DNA from: Buxus sempervirens
Lineage: Eukaryota; Streptophyta; Magnoliopsida; Buxales; Buxaceae
Direction of reading: 5' to 3'
DNA length: 64,000 nt
Assembly: GCA_947561395.2 (NCBI GenBank)
Contig: OX387192.1
Location: 248,001 to 312,000 of the forward strand
Shown here: piece after piece, positions 35,901 through 46,029 of the stretch
Position numbering within the stretch: the stretch's first letter is position 1
Layout of the letters: the number at the start of each line of letters is the position of its first letter
Made by a program: the position numbers and the translations under genes
Notes under the pieces: generated by a model
Told to the model about the DNA's origin: nothing
Databases searched by the model: none
The model's input: only the letters and a program-made list of their open reading frames with translations

Positions 35901-36209
35901 TTCGAGTTCCATCATCGTGGAGGCCTGGCTTGAACGAATGACCGATGCCAAAGCCAAAATGGCAGCAACCGCTTCGGCCAGATCTGGCTGCTTCCGCCAG
36001 TGATTGAACTCGTCGATGACGCTAAAAGTCTTACCGGAACAACCAGAACTTATGTCCTTTACGGGCAGATTCTGGACGAGATCACGGTCGACGGCGGCCT
36101 GAGCTTGGGCAAGCCAGTCACTGGAGACGACGCCATGGTGTGCAGCTCTAGTCTGGTAGTAAGCAGAGGCGCTGGGTTTAGAAGTCGGGTCTTGGAGGGT
36201 TTCGGCCAT
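23784..36209 (-). CDS. EIF2B1: Translation initiation factor eIF2B subunit alpha (five exons)
   Basis: Join on the minus strand: 36209-35868, 27975-27823, 27687-27546, 26898-26657, 23990-23784; 1086 nt, 361 aa plus stop. All introns are GT/AG and all phases agree. eIF2B is the GDP/GTP exchange factor for eIF2 in cytosolic translation initiation. The alpha subunit belongs to its regulatory subcomplex and senses phosphorylated eIF2 in animals and yeast; its role in plants is less clear. The C-terminal Rossmann-like IF-2B domain is well conserved: SRLIERGERFGEISRKA, DGCTILVHGFSRVV, VFVGADGVVESGGIINMMGT, PVYVAAESYKFARLYPLDQ, LLFTDLGVLTPSVVSDELIQ. Human eIF2B alpha (305 aa) lacks the 50-60 residue N-terminal extension seen here. 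The ATG sits in AACCATGGC with an in-frame TAG 12 nt upstream. Intron 1 is 7.9 kb and full of repeats. Confidence 0.93.
24300..24545. repeat. Fold-back AGCAAAAAGC element in eIF2B alpha intron 4
   Basis: The left part (GCATTTTGCATTACTTTTTG) is roughly complementary to the right part (GCAAAAGCAAAAAAGCAATG). The middle carries further palindromes such as GAAGCAAAA / TTTTGCTTC. It could fold into one long A/T hairpin and looks like a small MITE; no clear TSD. Confidence 0.5.
24830..25110 (-). pseudogene. LINE RNase H (RVT_3) fragment in intron 4
   Basis: The minus strand encodes DFIVEGGSAAIMHWIQ followed by LLNVSFSNIPRMANSLADCLAG, the pattern of the RNase H domain at the C-terminus of plant LINE ORF2 (E-G-D-S..I, then H..R..N..AD..A). 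The usual EGDS is EGGS here, so a catalytic Asp is lost. A second, better copy lies at 29284-29502. Confidence 0.7.
26022..26068. mobile_element. Poly(A)-only retroposon insertion with 17-bp TSD
   Basis: Two perfect copies of AACTTTCATGTCTCATT (26022-26038 and 26052-26068) are separated by exactly 13 A. This is the footprint of LINE-mediated target-primed insertion in which only the tail was copied. It lies in intron 4 of eIF2B alpha. Confidence 0.75.
26657..26898 (-). CDS. EIF2B1: eIF2B alpha exon 4
   Basis: 242 nt, (E)GRPDRSGLRL to PVYVAAESYK, between acceptor TATGCAG and donor AAG|GTAAGC. It holds the most conserved core, MVFVGADGVVESGGIINMMG. Confidence 0.93.
26968..27340 (-). mobile_element. 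LINE 3' end fragment in eIF2B alpha intron 3
   Basis: A T15 run (26968-26982) is a minus-strand poly(A) tail. It is preceded on that strand by TAATATATCTCTCATTACTT, which resembles the 3' end of the L1 copy at 57150-57190 (AATATATATATAAAATCTTG). The rest of the intron segment has no protein match that I recognise, so its upper limit is a guess. Confidence 0.45.
27546..27687 (-). CDS. EIF2B1: eIF2B alpha exon 3
   Basis: 142 nt, ARKTIALLSQDF to LFRVFCT plus one base, after the acceptor TTTTCAG and before the donor CAG|GTTTG. It covers the first beta strand of the Rossmann-like domain (TILVHGFSRVVFEVL). Confidence 0.92.
27823..27975 (-). CDS. EIF2B1: eIF2B alpha exon 2
   Basis: 51 codons, LWDTTSISLTAG to GEISRK, between acceptor GCAACGCAG and donor AAG|GTATAT. 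It continues the helical domain (CDLFMRYVTRTSALEYEDF) in phase with exons 1 and 3. Confidence 0.92.
28528..28843. mobile_element. hAT-type MITE (316 bp) in eIF2B alpha intron 1
   Basis: Termini CAAGGTTTACAA and TTGCAAACCTTG are inverted. Flanks ACAAACAC (28520-28527) and ACAGACAC (28844-28851) match at 7 of 8 positions, fitting the 8-bp hAT duplication. Inside are several GTGAAATTTCG / CGAAATTTC words in both directions. A relative sits at 60210-60510. Confidence 0.7.
29008..29900 (-). pseudogene. 3' end of a LINE with RNase H domain (intron 1)
   Basis: A T-rich run at 29010-29024 marks the minus-strand tail. Between 29502 and 29284 the strand reads SRDFVIEGDSATIIRWM, FSHVISRARAL and NHVPREANAVADRLAK, the RVT_3 RNase H fold with EGDS and the R-E-A-N..AD motif. 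Upstream (29660-29540) pieces such as KINVHACLLGN match the start of the same domain. Stops are present. Confidence 0.75.
29990..30880. other. Intron 1 stretch without gene
   Basis: 30000-30310 is rich in CCCTAACC / GGGTTAGG-type words in both orientations and may be a small fold-back element. 30550-30870 is almost pure A/G on the plus strand; the long Phe/Leu-rich minus frame there is composition only. Confidence 0.4.
31190..32920 (-). repeat. Degraded LTR-like block, minus strand
   Basis: GGTTGGGAAGGTGTTAAGCA at about 31356-31375 repeats the U5-type phrase seen at 17667-17690. Further right the plus strand turns into GAGA-rich leader sequence (32390-32830), and the minus strand has a weak TATA-like CTTTAAAAGG near 32845. 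Long Ser/Leu-rich minus frames at 32331-32841 come from CT-rich sequence and are not genes. Ends and TSD not found. Confidence 0.35.
32930..33746. mobile_element. Tourist-like (PIF/Harbinger) MITE, 817 bp
   Basis: It begins GGGCCCCGTTTGGAT and ends ATCCACACAGAGC, imperfect inverted termini followed inward by AAAGAAAGTGAAAG on one side and CTTTTACTTTCTTT on the other. CTA flanks both ends (32927-32929, 33747-33749), a 3-bp duplication as used by this superfamily. Located in eIF2B alpha intron 1. Confidence 0.55.
33802..33824. repeat. C23 homopolymer
   Basis: Twenty-three consecutive C, preceded by GCGTGCCCGCG, in intron 1 of eIF2B alpha. The transcribed strand order gives a G-run in the pre-mRNA, which could form a G-quadruplex. 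Confidence 0.8.
35868..36209 (-). CDS. EIF2B1: eIF2B alpha exon 1 (start codon)
   Basis: 114 codons, from MAETLQDPTS to ELKKASDSLK, ending at the donor AAA|GTGGGT (phase 0). It carries the plant-type N-terminal extension, the helix NHWRKQPDLAEAVAAILAL and the start of the alpha-helical domain. Confidence 0.9.
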
Positions 36210-36343
36210 GGTTGAAGCCTAAGGAGAAGACTGGATGATTTTAGGTTTCGCGACTATGGCCTCGTCTTGATGGTCGCCTCGCAGTGAACGAAGCTCCTCC
36301 GCTTTAGTATTTCTCGCGTATCTATCGCGTTTATCACGTTACA

Positions 36344-37397
36344 TCTATTATGATACTGTTAAAAACACGAATTACCTTAAAATGTTTCATGTTTCATATA
36401 CCTAAAATGTCCTTCCTTATAATTTTTAATTCCACATATTTTAAAATCATATTACATTATAATTCTACTTTAACAATTAACAAACGTTAACATCGCACCC
36501 CTGCTCTTTAAATAGTTATCTTTTTTCAAACTTAAGATAATAACGATAATGTTTATATTATTCATACACAATCGTTCAAATAAAATTATTTGAATATGGG
36601 TTAACAACATAACAAAGTAATTTACTAATTAAGATAATTTACTAAAGTTAAGATAATTTATTATTTAAATTATAAAATAATTTAATTATAATGGTTAACA
36701 ATTAAAATAATTTAATTTAATTAAGATAAATAAATAATTTATTAATTTTATGATAATTATATAATATCATGTATTCCATTATTTAAGATAATGGTTAAAT
36801 AATGTATATTAATATATTAATAAGAGAATTCAATTAATTATTAGATATTGTAATTGTTTTAGTAATATCTAATATTACTAAAATCTATAAACAACGTACA
36901 TTTATTAATAGTTTTAAAATATCTAATTTCAAGATTATCCTTTTTTTTACTATTGAAGTGAATCTACTTTCTTCTCCAATTAAATAAAATAGAAAAATAG
37001 ATACCTATAAGTATTGTTTATATAAAATAATTAAATCATCTTTCTTCTTCAATAATTCCACCACAATCCTATTATATCAAAGTTCTTCCTTGATACTTAT
37101 ACTTATCCAATAAAATTTATTCTAATATCATAACTCTGGGGAATGTAGAATTCTTCTCATAAAATTTTAAGTTTAATAATTATATATTCATTATATTAAT
37201 TAATGTATAGCTCTTTATTGTCATATTATATTAATTGCTCCAAACTTTCAAAATGAGATATAGAAATCTACTAAAATTTAAATAAAAATTGATACAGTAA
37301 TCTAAAAAATCTACATAAAAGTGAAAATAAGTTATTAAAAAATTTAAAAAAAATTGTAAAGCAATCTACACGTGCAATGCATGTTCGTGATTTCTAG
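36344..37397 (+). mobile_element. Non-autonomous Helitron-like element in the eIF2B alpha promoter
   Basis: It starts TCTATTATGATACTG then TTAAAAACACGAA after an A, and ends ATTTCTAG before a T. This is the A/T target and the TC...CTAR pattern of Helitrons. A weak stem (ACGTGCAATGCATGTTCGTG) lies just before the 3' end. There are no TIRs or TSD, and the interior is AT-rich with no gene. The element begins 135 bp from the eIF2B alpha start codon. Related sequence occurs at 49320-49957. Confidence 0.5.
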
Positions 37398-37482
37398 TTA
37401 CATTAGAAAAGTGAAAGACGAAAAAGGCACAAAGAGGGTGAGGGTTTACCCAACGACCTCTTTTTCTTGGGAAACTCTTAAG

Positions 37483-38022
37483 TAGGGCTGGCAACGGGTC
37501 GAATACGGTACGGATCTGTCATGATCCGAATCCGAACCGAAAATAAAAATCCGATATTCGAATTCGATCCGAAATCCGACGGATCTTTTATATGTGAATC
37601 CGAATTCGAAACCGAATTTATATAATGTATCCGAATTCGAAATTCGACCGAATAAATAACCGAAATCCGAATTCGATCCAAATTAGATCCGATTTGAACT
37701 TAAAATTCAAAAGTTAAGTTTAACTATTAAAGCAAATTTTAATTATCAAAACTAATGAGCCATATAAATATTAAAGCAAGATATGAATAAGGATAGTTCA
37801 ACCATGGTTTATACAAAGTTTACCAATGATTTAATGAAAAGTATATGTTGATTTCGGTTCGGATCTTTTTCGGATCGGATATGGACAGATTCGGATTCGG
37901 ATCCGAATTCGGTCGAATCCGAAATCCAATATCCGTATTCGAACCGCGGATCTATATTTTCGGATCGGATTCGGGATTTTCGGATCGGATTCGGATATAT
38001 ATCCGACCCATTGCCAGCCCTA
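37483..38022. mobile_element. hAT-type MITE (540 bp), copy 1
   Basis: Termini TAGGGCTGGCAACGGGTC and GACCCATTGCCAGCCCTA are inverted. Flanks CTCTTAAG (37475-37482) and CTCTTAGG (38023-38030) match 7 of 8, the hAT duplication size. Both arms are built of GGATCCGAATTCGG-like palindromic words around an AT-rich centre. Open frames inside translate only into Arg/Ile/Ser/Asp repeats. A close copy is at 46636-47188. Confidence 0.85.
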
Positions 38023-38028
38023 CTCTTA

Positions 38029-38638
38029 GGTTGTGTTTGGAACCTAGATTTTGGGAGAAAAGAAAACAAAATGCTAAAATTTTCTTTCCTCTGGTTTGGT
38101 TTGAACGACGGAAGATTAGATTTTCTCTCCAAATATTCTGTCCCTCTTTCCCTCCAATGTAAATAATCTTATCTCAAAAAATATAGAGATTTTAAAATAA
38201 AATAAAAGTTCACCATCATTAATTTCTACTCATGACACCCGCTCACCCCACTACTATCGCCATCCACCACCACCGCCACAGCCCACCACCACCGACCATC
38301 ACCCCTACCCTCCCACCACCATTGCCCACCGCCACCCGCCACTGCCTACCACTATCGTCTGCCACTCGCCACCACCCACAACCACAACCCCACTACCGCT
38401 GCTACCACCATCCCCACTGCCGCGGCTGCCGCTGTCGCCACCACCATCGCCCACTGTCACCCACTACCACCACTAGCCACCATCTCAACCCATCATATTA
38501 TCAAAATATTTTTTTTTCTTCTTATTTCTTATCTCATCCAAACAAAAAGAAAATCAATATATTTCCTTTCTTTTATCTTCTTTTCTTTTTTAGGTTTCTT
38601 TTCTTTTCTCCCTAAATCCAAGGCTCCAACACACAACC
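38029..38638. mobile_element. Tourist-like MITE (610 bp) with internal CAC-rich microsatellite
   Basis: Ends GGTTGTGTTTGGAACC and GGCTCCAACACACAACC are inverted, and next to them GATTTTGGGAGAAAAG faces CTTTTCTCCCTAAATC. TTA flanks both ends (38026-38028, 38639-38641). The middle (38235-38490) is a CCACCA/CCGCCA low-complexity tract, so the His/Thr/Pro-rich frame there is not a gene. Confidence 0.7.
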
Positions 38639-38689
38639 TTAACTAAAGTGAAAATTTTTACCGGTCAAAAAACTGATTTTCTGATTAAG

Positions 38690-39300
38690 ACAAGTTTACA
38701 TCGAGGTAAGCTATTAGTCCTTATCTTTTTCATTTTAGTTATAGATGAGTTGGCAAATCAAATACAAAATGAGGTGCATTGGTATATGTTATTTGTGGAT
38801 GATATAGTTTTAGTGGGTTACACTAAAGAAGAAATAAATATTAAGCTAGAACTATGGAGAGACACCTTATAAATAAATGGTTTTAAATAAGCCCTGTGAA
38901 GATTGAATATAAGAAATGCCACTTTAATAAGCTAATGAAATTATTAGAATAGACAACCAAGGTATCCCTTTGATAGTTAACAAGTTCAAATGGCTTCAAT
39001 CAATGATACAAAAAGATGAAGAAATTGATGAAGATGTTGCATGTAGAATTAAAGCTGGCTGGCTTAAGTAGATGGATGCTTCCAAGGTTTTGTGTAATAA
39101 GTGTGTTCCACTTAAATTAAAGGGTAAGTTTTGTAGGATAGCAATAGACCAGCTATGTTGTATGGTGCAGAATATTGGGTAGTAAGGAATCAAAATGTTT
39201 AGAACATGAATGCTGCCAAGATGAGAATGCTAGATGGACTTGTGAGAACACTAAGAAAAAGAAAATAATAAATTAAGTTATTCAAAAGTAGTTAGATATG
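38690..39300 (+). pseudogene. RTE-type LINE RT fragment
   Basis: Reads VIDELANQIQNEVHW then LFVDDIVLVGYTKEE (RT catalytic box, about 38785-38835) and KLELWRDTL, followed in broken frames by the downstream RTE region. FVDD replaces FADD. Same family as 20930-22110, 49060-49300 and 63330-63720. Confidence 0.75.
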
Positions 39301-39899
39301 TTCCTCCCAAATTGGGTTTGGCTCAACACGTGGCGGTAGGGAAGACATGTCTGTGTGCTAGGGTACTAGTATCTGTAGATACATAATTTGGGTTGGGTCA
39401 TGACCCTGGGCACCTGTTTAGGGTCTAAACCGAAGTTGGTCCAGCCGTTCTACAAGTCACCTATAATAATAATCAGTCGGACGAATGAATGAAGACTAGG
39501 GGTTTTGTATTCATTTGGATTCTTATATCCAAATATCGGTCACTAAAACTACAACCGTTTACTACAATAAATCTCCAAATAATGTAAAAGCAAAGAAAAC
39601 CAACAATGCCAGCAATACCGGCATCCCCTTGCTTTATAGCCATATTTGAAGGATAGAGTAGGGATACAGGGGGCGTCTGGTAGTAGAGTCGATTCAAGAA
39701 TGCACCTAGGAGTACTATTTAGCCGACATTCGACTACTCACTTGCCTTGACAAAAGATAACTTTGGTACGGGCTGCTCTTAATTCTGTAGTTGTAGTCGA
39801 AGTACAGAGTTAAGAAAATAGGGGTTGCCTCGACTTTCTTGCTAGTGGTAGGATCTTCACTTCGCACGAAGTAAACAGTAGCCTGGAATGTCACTGCGA
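39301..39899. other. Intergenic stretch, nothing recognised
   Basis: No domain or repeat boundary is evident. A short minus frame (39697-39473) has no recognisable motif. Confidence 0.4.
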
Positions 39900-42049
39900 C
39901 AGGATGTAGCGCCCTAGAACCGGGTCTGCCCTATCACGGCACCGACCCGTCCCCGAGACCTACTTATGGGCCCAAAAGAACCTAATTGATACAATTAATC
40001 TGGGCAATTACAAAGTAATCATCATAGTGCATAACTAAAAAAGCATGGAATAAAAAAAATTTTCCATCTAACAAAAGATCACATGTATAACAACTCCAAA
40101 AGATATGATATCTATGTATACAAAATTACAACTAAGTCAACTAAATGCCCACAAATTCTCTCCCAAAATATACGGACATATACAAAAGATCAACTCGCCA
40201 AAGTATAAGTCCAAAAATATTATTTACAGCTCCCAAACAAAATACAACATCAAGTCCTACTATGGGTAGTAATAGTAGTCCTCGAGTTTATATTCAAACT
40301 CACCCCTAATCTCTGCCCCCAGCACGTGGCTCACCAAGAAGATCTGAAAACAAATTCAGTAAAACAAAACACGCATGAGACTTAAAGTCCCAGCAAATAG
40401 CAAACATGCATGTATAGAAACAGTTTATGCAGTTTTATAACATCATGATAATATTCTCAAATATAAAGTGTAAATCATAAGTCAAAGTATCTCAATCGGA
40501 TAACACATGAAATCAGTTCAATAAAAGCAATCAAATACTGCAAGCATGTTTTGGTAGGACTTGTGGGTTAACGTGTCTCTAAATTAGATTAATGACCACT
40601 GTCCATTTGCCACCTACATGACTTACAGAGAGAAGCCTAGCTAGGGACATCTCAGCAAGCAGAGCACCCACGTATGGGCTGGCAAATGACAACTAAAGCA
40701 ATAATCAAGGCCAAGTAGAATACCTCATACACTGCCCAATGAATCACAAGAACTCCCGCTGGTTCCCTGCGGTGGGTGGTTGCTGCAGCACCCCTGTGCC
40801 ATGAGAGGGCCTCACTAATTCCCCACAGTAGAAAGCTAGATGGATAAGGACATTAAAGTTAACAAGCCAACACCAACACACAGACTAGAATCACTGTGAA
40901 TCCACACTAAGAACAATGTCCAATTAGACGACCCACAACTCAAACCAAACCATTCAAATCAATGAGTAAAACCAGTGTTCAAACCAAGGTTAAGTGGAAT
41001 TCCCCATCCACCGCCAGATCATAACACATGCCAAGTGAAATTCCCCATCCACTACCAAATCAACCGTGGCCAAGTGGAGTTCCTCATCCACCAACAATAA
41101 AACCATAGGCCAAGAGCCTTGTTAAATCACATAAAAATTTTTCAATCTCGCTTTCATAAATCCAAATCAAACGAAACAAATACCATAAAATCCTCAAAAT
41201 ACATATTCGGTGAGTGGGATAGTCTTAGGACTCTCAACAAAGTCACCATACAAAAAATTGATGGATTTCAAGACAAAGTTTTCGACCTTGAAAATATTCT
41301 AAGTCTGGTTAAAAACGTTGATTTTTTTGTGTATGATTTATTAGACAAATCTACAAAGAGTTCCGGGCTCAAGTTCTGCTTATAGTCTAAGGAAGGGTAA
41401 ACAAATTTTTTGGAATTTTATGAGCTTCTGAATCACTCATTTGGTTATCAAACTCAAAAAGTGGGTTTTAATGAAAATCGGGCAAAACAAAAAATTTAAG
41501 CATGAACTGAAAAGTTGAATTTTTATTGGTTGTGTCAGCACCCTATTTTTGTACCATAGAATTACCCATGATCATATCTTGAATCGGCATGTATATGGGC
41601 ATGTAAATTGAGGTTTTTATAATGGACCTATCTTTTTGAACTAACAAGTCTATAATAAAGAGAATTCTAAGCTAATTCCGATACACCAAACCGTGCTCAA
41701 ATCGGATCTCAAACGGCTAAGTTATGGATAAAAGAAATGAAAGGTAATTTGGGGATTTTTTTATAAAATCGAAATTGGGCGCCACGTGCATACCATAGTG
41801 GCTACCATGTGGCTAATGTGACATTAAAATATTTGGACCCCGTCTATTTAAAAGAATTTGGGTTTTTCAATATGGTCTAACTCATTACCTCTTGGAAACT
41901 TAAATTCTCTCCGTACTTTTTGGAACTCTCTTGGAAGTATTAAACCCTTGTGGGGACTTGAGGGAGATTAATACTTAGTCTAGTTGCTAAGAGAGGAAGA
42001 TGAGAGGTTTAGAAGATGAGGGGTCTAGGAGTTTAGAAGATGAGGGGTC

Positions 42050-43790
42050 TGTCAGCACCCCCCAGAATTGCTGAAAACGAAAACCTAGCTGAAGGTTCAA
42101 ACCCTGAAGGGGCAAAGTTAAAATATCTTAATTGAACTAATTAAGATAAATGGAAAATAATAAAAATTGGGGAAGTCTAACTCATCCGAGTGGGCGGCTG
42201 AGTTGCCTCAGCAGTCAACTCAACCAAAAAATGGGAAGCGATCGCATTTGAAGTGCGGTCGCTTTTTCGGCCACCGCCCGCGCGAGCCAATCATAGCAAG
42301 CGCCGTGCGAAAAGCAACCGTACTTACAGTACGGTTGCATGACGCGTCAGATTGTGCCTGACCAATTTGTCCCCTAATCATTACTGAAAAGACAGGGACA
42401 AAACCGTATATACCCAGCGGTTTTGACCAAAACAGCACGGTATGTGCGGTTACTGTTCAACTTTGGCAGAACCACACTGAGTATGCGGTTTTGCCTCTGT
42501 TTTCTATAAATAGGCAAATCCGAACACTTTCAGGGGGTGGGTGATTCCTGGCTGACCTCCACTGCTTCTCCCCCATTGCCTTTGATCCGAAAACCTCCCT
42601 TTTGCCCTACATTGCTCCCCCAAACTCAAAACACTCTTCTTTTGACCCTCCTACCCCTCTCCACTCTCTTCTTCCCACTTAAGAACTTGGAGAAGAAGGG
42701 GAAGAGTTGCTGTTGGTGACCAAAGTAGGAGCTCCAGCCATTTTGTGTGCTTCAAAAGGGGTTCGAATACACCTCTCAAGGGTGTGTAAACCCTAAGGTA
42801 ATGTTTCCTACAATCGTTTGTTCAATATAAATCAAAAGGAGTTTATTTCAAGCATGATTAGGGTGTTACCCATCTTTGGCATGTTTTTCTTTTCTCCTTT
42901 AGCATGATAATCTCTTTTTCCTTTACTTATGTCCATCATTTTGGCATGAGAAAACTCCCATGGTAAGGGGAGCATGCTTTCGATTTCAAGGAAGGGATTA
43001 TTCCACTTCAAACATGGTTTAATGACCCCTTAGTATGTAATTTTGTTATTGGTTATCCCATTCGAATGGGGGAGGGTGTTCCCCCTTGCTTGCTCATTTA
43101 ATGTACCCCATATAAACCCCCCTCTCTTCCCTTCCTGATGTCTTACTTTTACATTCAATAAGTTGTTGTTTTGGCATGCTTAGTGGTTATGAAGTATGCA
43201 TCCTTGGAATATTAACATGCTCCCCTTTCCCCTTTTATATGCTGTTTTTTGGATGCTGGGTATGTCATGAAAGTGCAGGGTATGTGACCAATTCTATTGT
43301 GGCCTTCCTAATGCGTGTTTTACCTAATACCCCCCTTTTGTTATTGTGAGCTTAAGTAGCTGTTGGGAGGAGACAGCAGGTCTCCTCTCCCTTTCCTTGC
43401 TTCATGGCCTCTCACTACGATGGGTCTTCGAACTATGGCTCAAGTTTAGAGCATATCTTGTTTATTGTTTCGCACTATTAGTATGCTGGATATACTGTAA
43501 AATGTGCATGCTGGCATAGAATCAAGGTGAGTTTAGAACCAAGTTGACTCAAACCAGGGAAGCCAATAGAATCCGTCACTCAACGGGGCGGACCAGGGTG
43601 TCTACGGACTTCCCCGGACAGTAACTGAGCCATTCTCAGAATCTCAAGCCATAGACCAAAATAGATATCCTTAGGACATCCAGGTGTCTACCTGCACCCC
43701 ATCAGGCTGTGGCGACTCCAAATTACCTTTTTACCCATCCGAAGGCACGCACCTTTTCCGTGCGCCTTCACCGGTGCGACCATGCGCACA
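42050..43790 (+). repeat. Inner solo LTR, Tat/Ogre-like, TSD GGGTC
   Basis: Starts TGTCAGCACCCCCCAG and ends CGACCATGCGCACA, flanked by GGGTC (42045-42049 and 43791-43795). 1741 bp. TATAAATAG lies at 42505-42513 after a cluster of CGGTT hairpins (42235-42495). It is the same family as the LTR at 1577-3877, which is on the opposite strand. U5 has TGGCGACTCC at 43710-43719. Confidence 0.88.
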
Positions 43791-44331
43791 GGGTCTAGGA
43801 GTTTAGAAGTTGAAGGGGTGAAAGTCTCTTATAAAAAGGAGAGGAGTCTTAGAAGTAAGAGGGCAGCAAGTAAGAGAGCTCTCTGGATAAAAGGGAAGAC
43901 AAGTTAAGGAGGGAAGGGAGCGTCCATTAGCAAAATGGTTGGCTGCTCATAGCACACTAAAGCACTGAACCTAGTTCATAACAGCAGGTATTTACTTCGT
44001 TTAGAATATCACATGAATTTGTCATATATGTAGTTTTATCCTCTTCATCTATGTTTGTGAGATTCTTTCCCAAGATCAATAAGGATTTGACATAACTTTG
44101 AAATTGATTTGAATGAGAATTTCCATTATCGTCACAAGCATGAGTGATCCAGATTGTGGATTGTGGTAGATCACTTGTGAACCCATCTTTAATAAAGTGA
44201 ACATAAAAGTGAAGTAAGCATTTGTGTTTTTTTTTAAGTTTATATTTACAAGTTCGGTCATGTGCAACCAAACCAATAAAGCATGAATTTTACTACTTGT
44301 TTGTTTTATGTACAAGTGAATTATCATTAAA

Positions 44332-44354
44332 AAAAAGGGGGGGGGGGTTTTTTT
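44332..44354. repeat. A-run / G11 / T-run triple homopolymer
   Basis: A stretch of A is followed by eleven G and then seven T, inside the outer solo LTR. A shorter A9-G5 run follows at 44524-44537. Confidence 0.7.
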
Positions 44355-46029
44355 GAAGTGGCCGAATATTGCTACATCTTGTTTCTCTTATATTTTTTTT
44401 ATTATAGTTACATTTGATCTTCTATTAATTTGGGTGTCATCATTATCTTCATGTGCAATATGTTTAGTTTTTTTTTCTTGAAGTGTAATAATAATCCCCA
44501 CCCCTTCAATACTTGTACAGATAAAAAAAAAGGGGGAAATGGTTGTTTGCATCATGATTTGGCCAACCATGGCCGAACTCATTTGCTTTTGATACTTTAC
44601 TTGTGTTGCTGTTTTTTTTTATTGATTAATAGTTTCAAGTTCAGTTTATTGCTCATTTAAATTAAGTGAATTTTCAAATTAAGTGGTTTCTATTTCAATT
44701 ATTTTACATGTCTTTTTTTGTCTATATTGTCTCAAAATTGCTTTCAATTTTCAGATTAAGCAGTGCTCACTCATGATTGACATGATGAGTTATGGTGGCC
44801 AAACATGGCTTCGTTTTTTCTATATTGTTTTTCTTTTGATGTTATTTTTTTAGACCTTGTACATATAAATTATATTTATTGTACACATAAAATGATAAAA
44901 AAAATAGAAAAGAAGAGAAAAGAAAAGAAATATAAAATAAAAAGCCCATTAAATATCCAACCAGATCAAAAGATGGGAACCCACTTCGGTGAGACAACCC
45001 AAGGTGTTCAAGAACTTCCCTGGGTTGTAATCGGAGTACTTATCCAGAATCACTGGTGCTGACAAAAAATCAATGGGTGTCTATTGCACCATTTCAGGTA
45101 GTGGCGACTCCATAAAACACATCATATACACTTTTTTCGCTTGTCCGAGGTGCGCACAGGTTGGGAATTGGGTCTTTGGAGTATTTTTAATGGTTTCCAA
45201 TATGGGGTAAAACCTTATTAACATGTAAAGACTTAAGTAAATGGAAACATAAAATACACATGACATAAAACAGGGCTGACGTTCGGGCATTCAACCTAAT
45301 CCTAATGGACGTTCGGGCGTCCAGATTCACGATTAATCGCCAAGACTAATCCTATCCTTAACAAAAACTGATTTTGGGGGTTTTGGCTCAGGATTAATTG
45401 TCCATTTTTAGGATTAATCGCTAGGTCGGGTTTTGAAATATTTTTGGCTATTTTCAATACAAATCATTCATACCTTTCCAACACCAAATGGGATTATCAT
45501 AAATCATCCTAACACACTTAAAAGCGCATTCCAAAACAGATAATCATCCCAAATCCACATGAACACAAATCCAATACATAAAACATCATTCAAAATACTA
45601 AACTCAAACCCTAATCCAAAACATGATCTATGTGAGTTGGAAATCCATGGCAAATCAATAGAAAACTAAACAAGATTGTTATAAAACCAAAACCCTACGA
45701 ATTTTAGAAAAAAAACTAACATGCAAGATCATTTCTTCAAATAAATCAAACTCTAGAGAGAGCATACAAATTTTTGTAACACATTTTATTTTGAAGGGTT
45801 TGCTACTAACCTATTTAATGGAGAAGCTTACTTCTCTTCAATCTTTCCTCTTCTTCTCCTTTTTTTCCTTCTTCCTCAAGCTTTCGAGCAAGCTCCTACT
45901 CTTCTCTTTGTTCTATACGTTCAATGCAAGAAAAAGGGTTCTCAAAACACTTAGAATAGGAATTAGGGCATCATTTTATAGGCCCAAATTTTGGTCTTTC
46001 AAATCTGCCCTTAAACAAAGCCTTTATTC

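Larger units (their letters stand above)
41533..45158 (+). repeat. Solo LTR, Tat/Ogre-like, TSD GGTTG, with a second solo LTR inside
   Basis: Starts TGTCAGCACCC at 41533 and ends GGTGCGCACA at 45158, flanked by GGTTG (41528-41532 and 45159-45163). Without the inner insertion the LTR is about 1.9 kb. The U5 has TGGCGACTCC at 45102-45111. Open frames within, including those around 43957-44660, have no family and are AT-rich noise. Confidence 0.85.

Noticed and set aside
37809..38162. Open frames rich in Arg-Ile-Arg-Ile and Ser-Asp-Ser-Asp
   Set aside because: They are the translation of GGATCCGAATTCGG repeats in the hAT MITE; both strands are open for the same reason.
38232..38615. 127-codon His/Thr/Pro-rich frame
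   Set aside because: It is a CCACCA/CCGCCA microsatellite inside a Tourist-like MITE.
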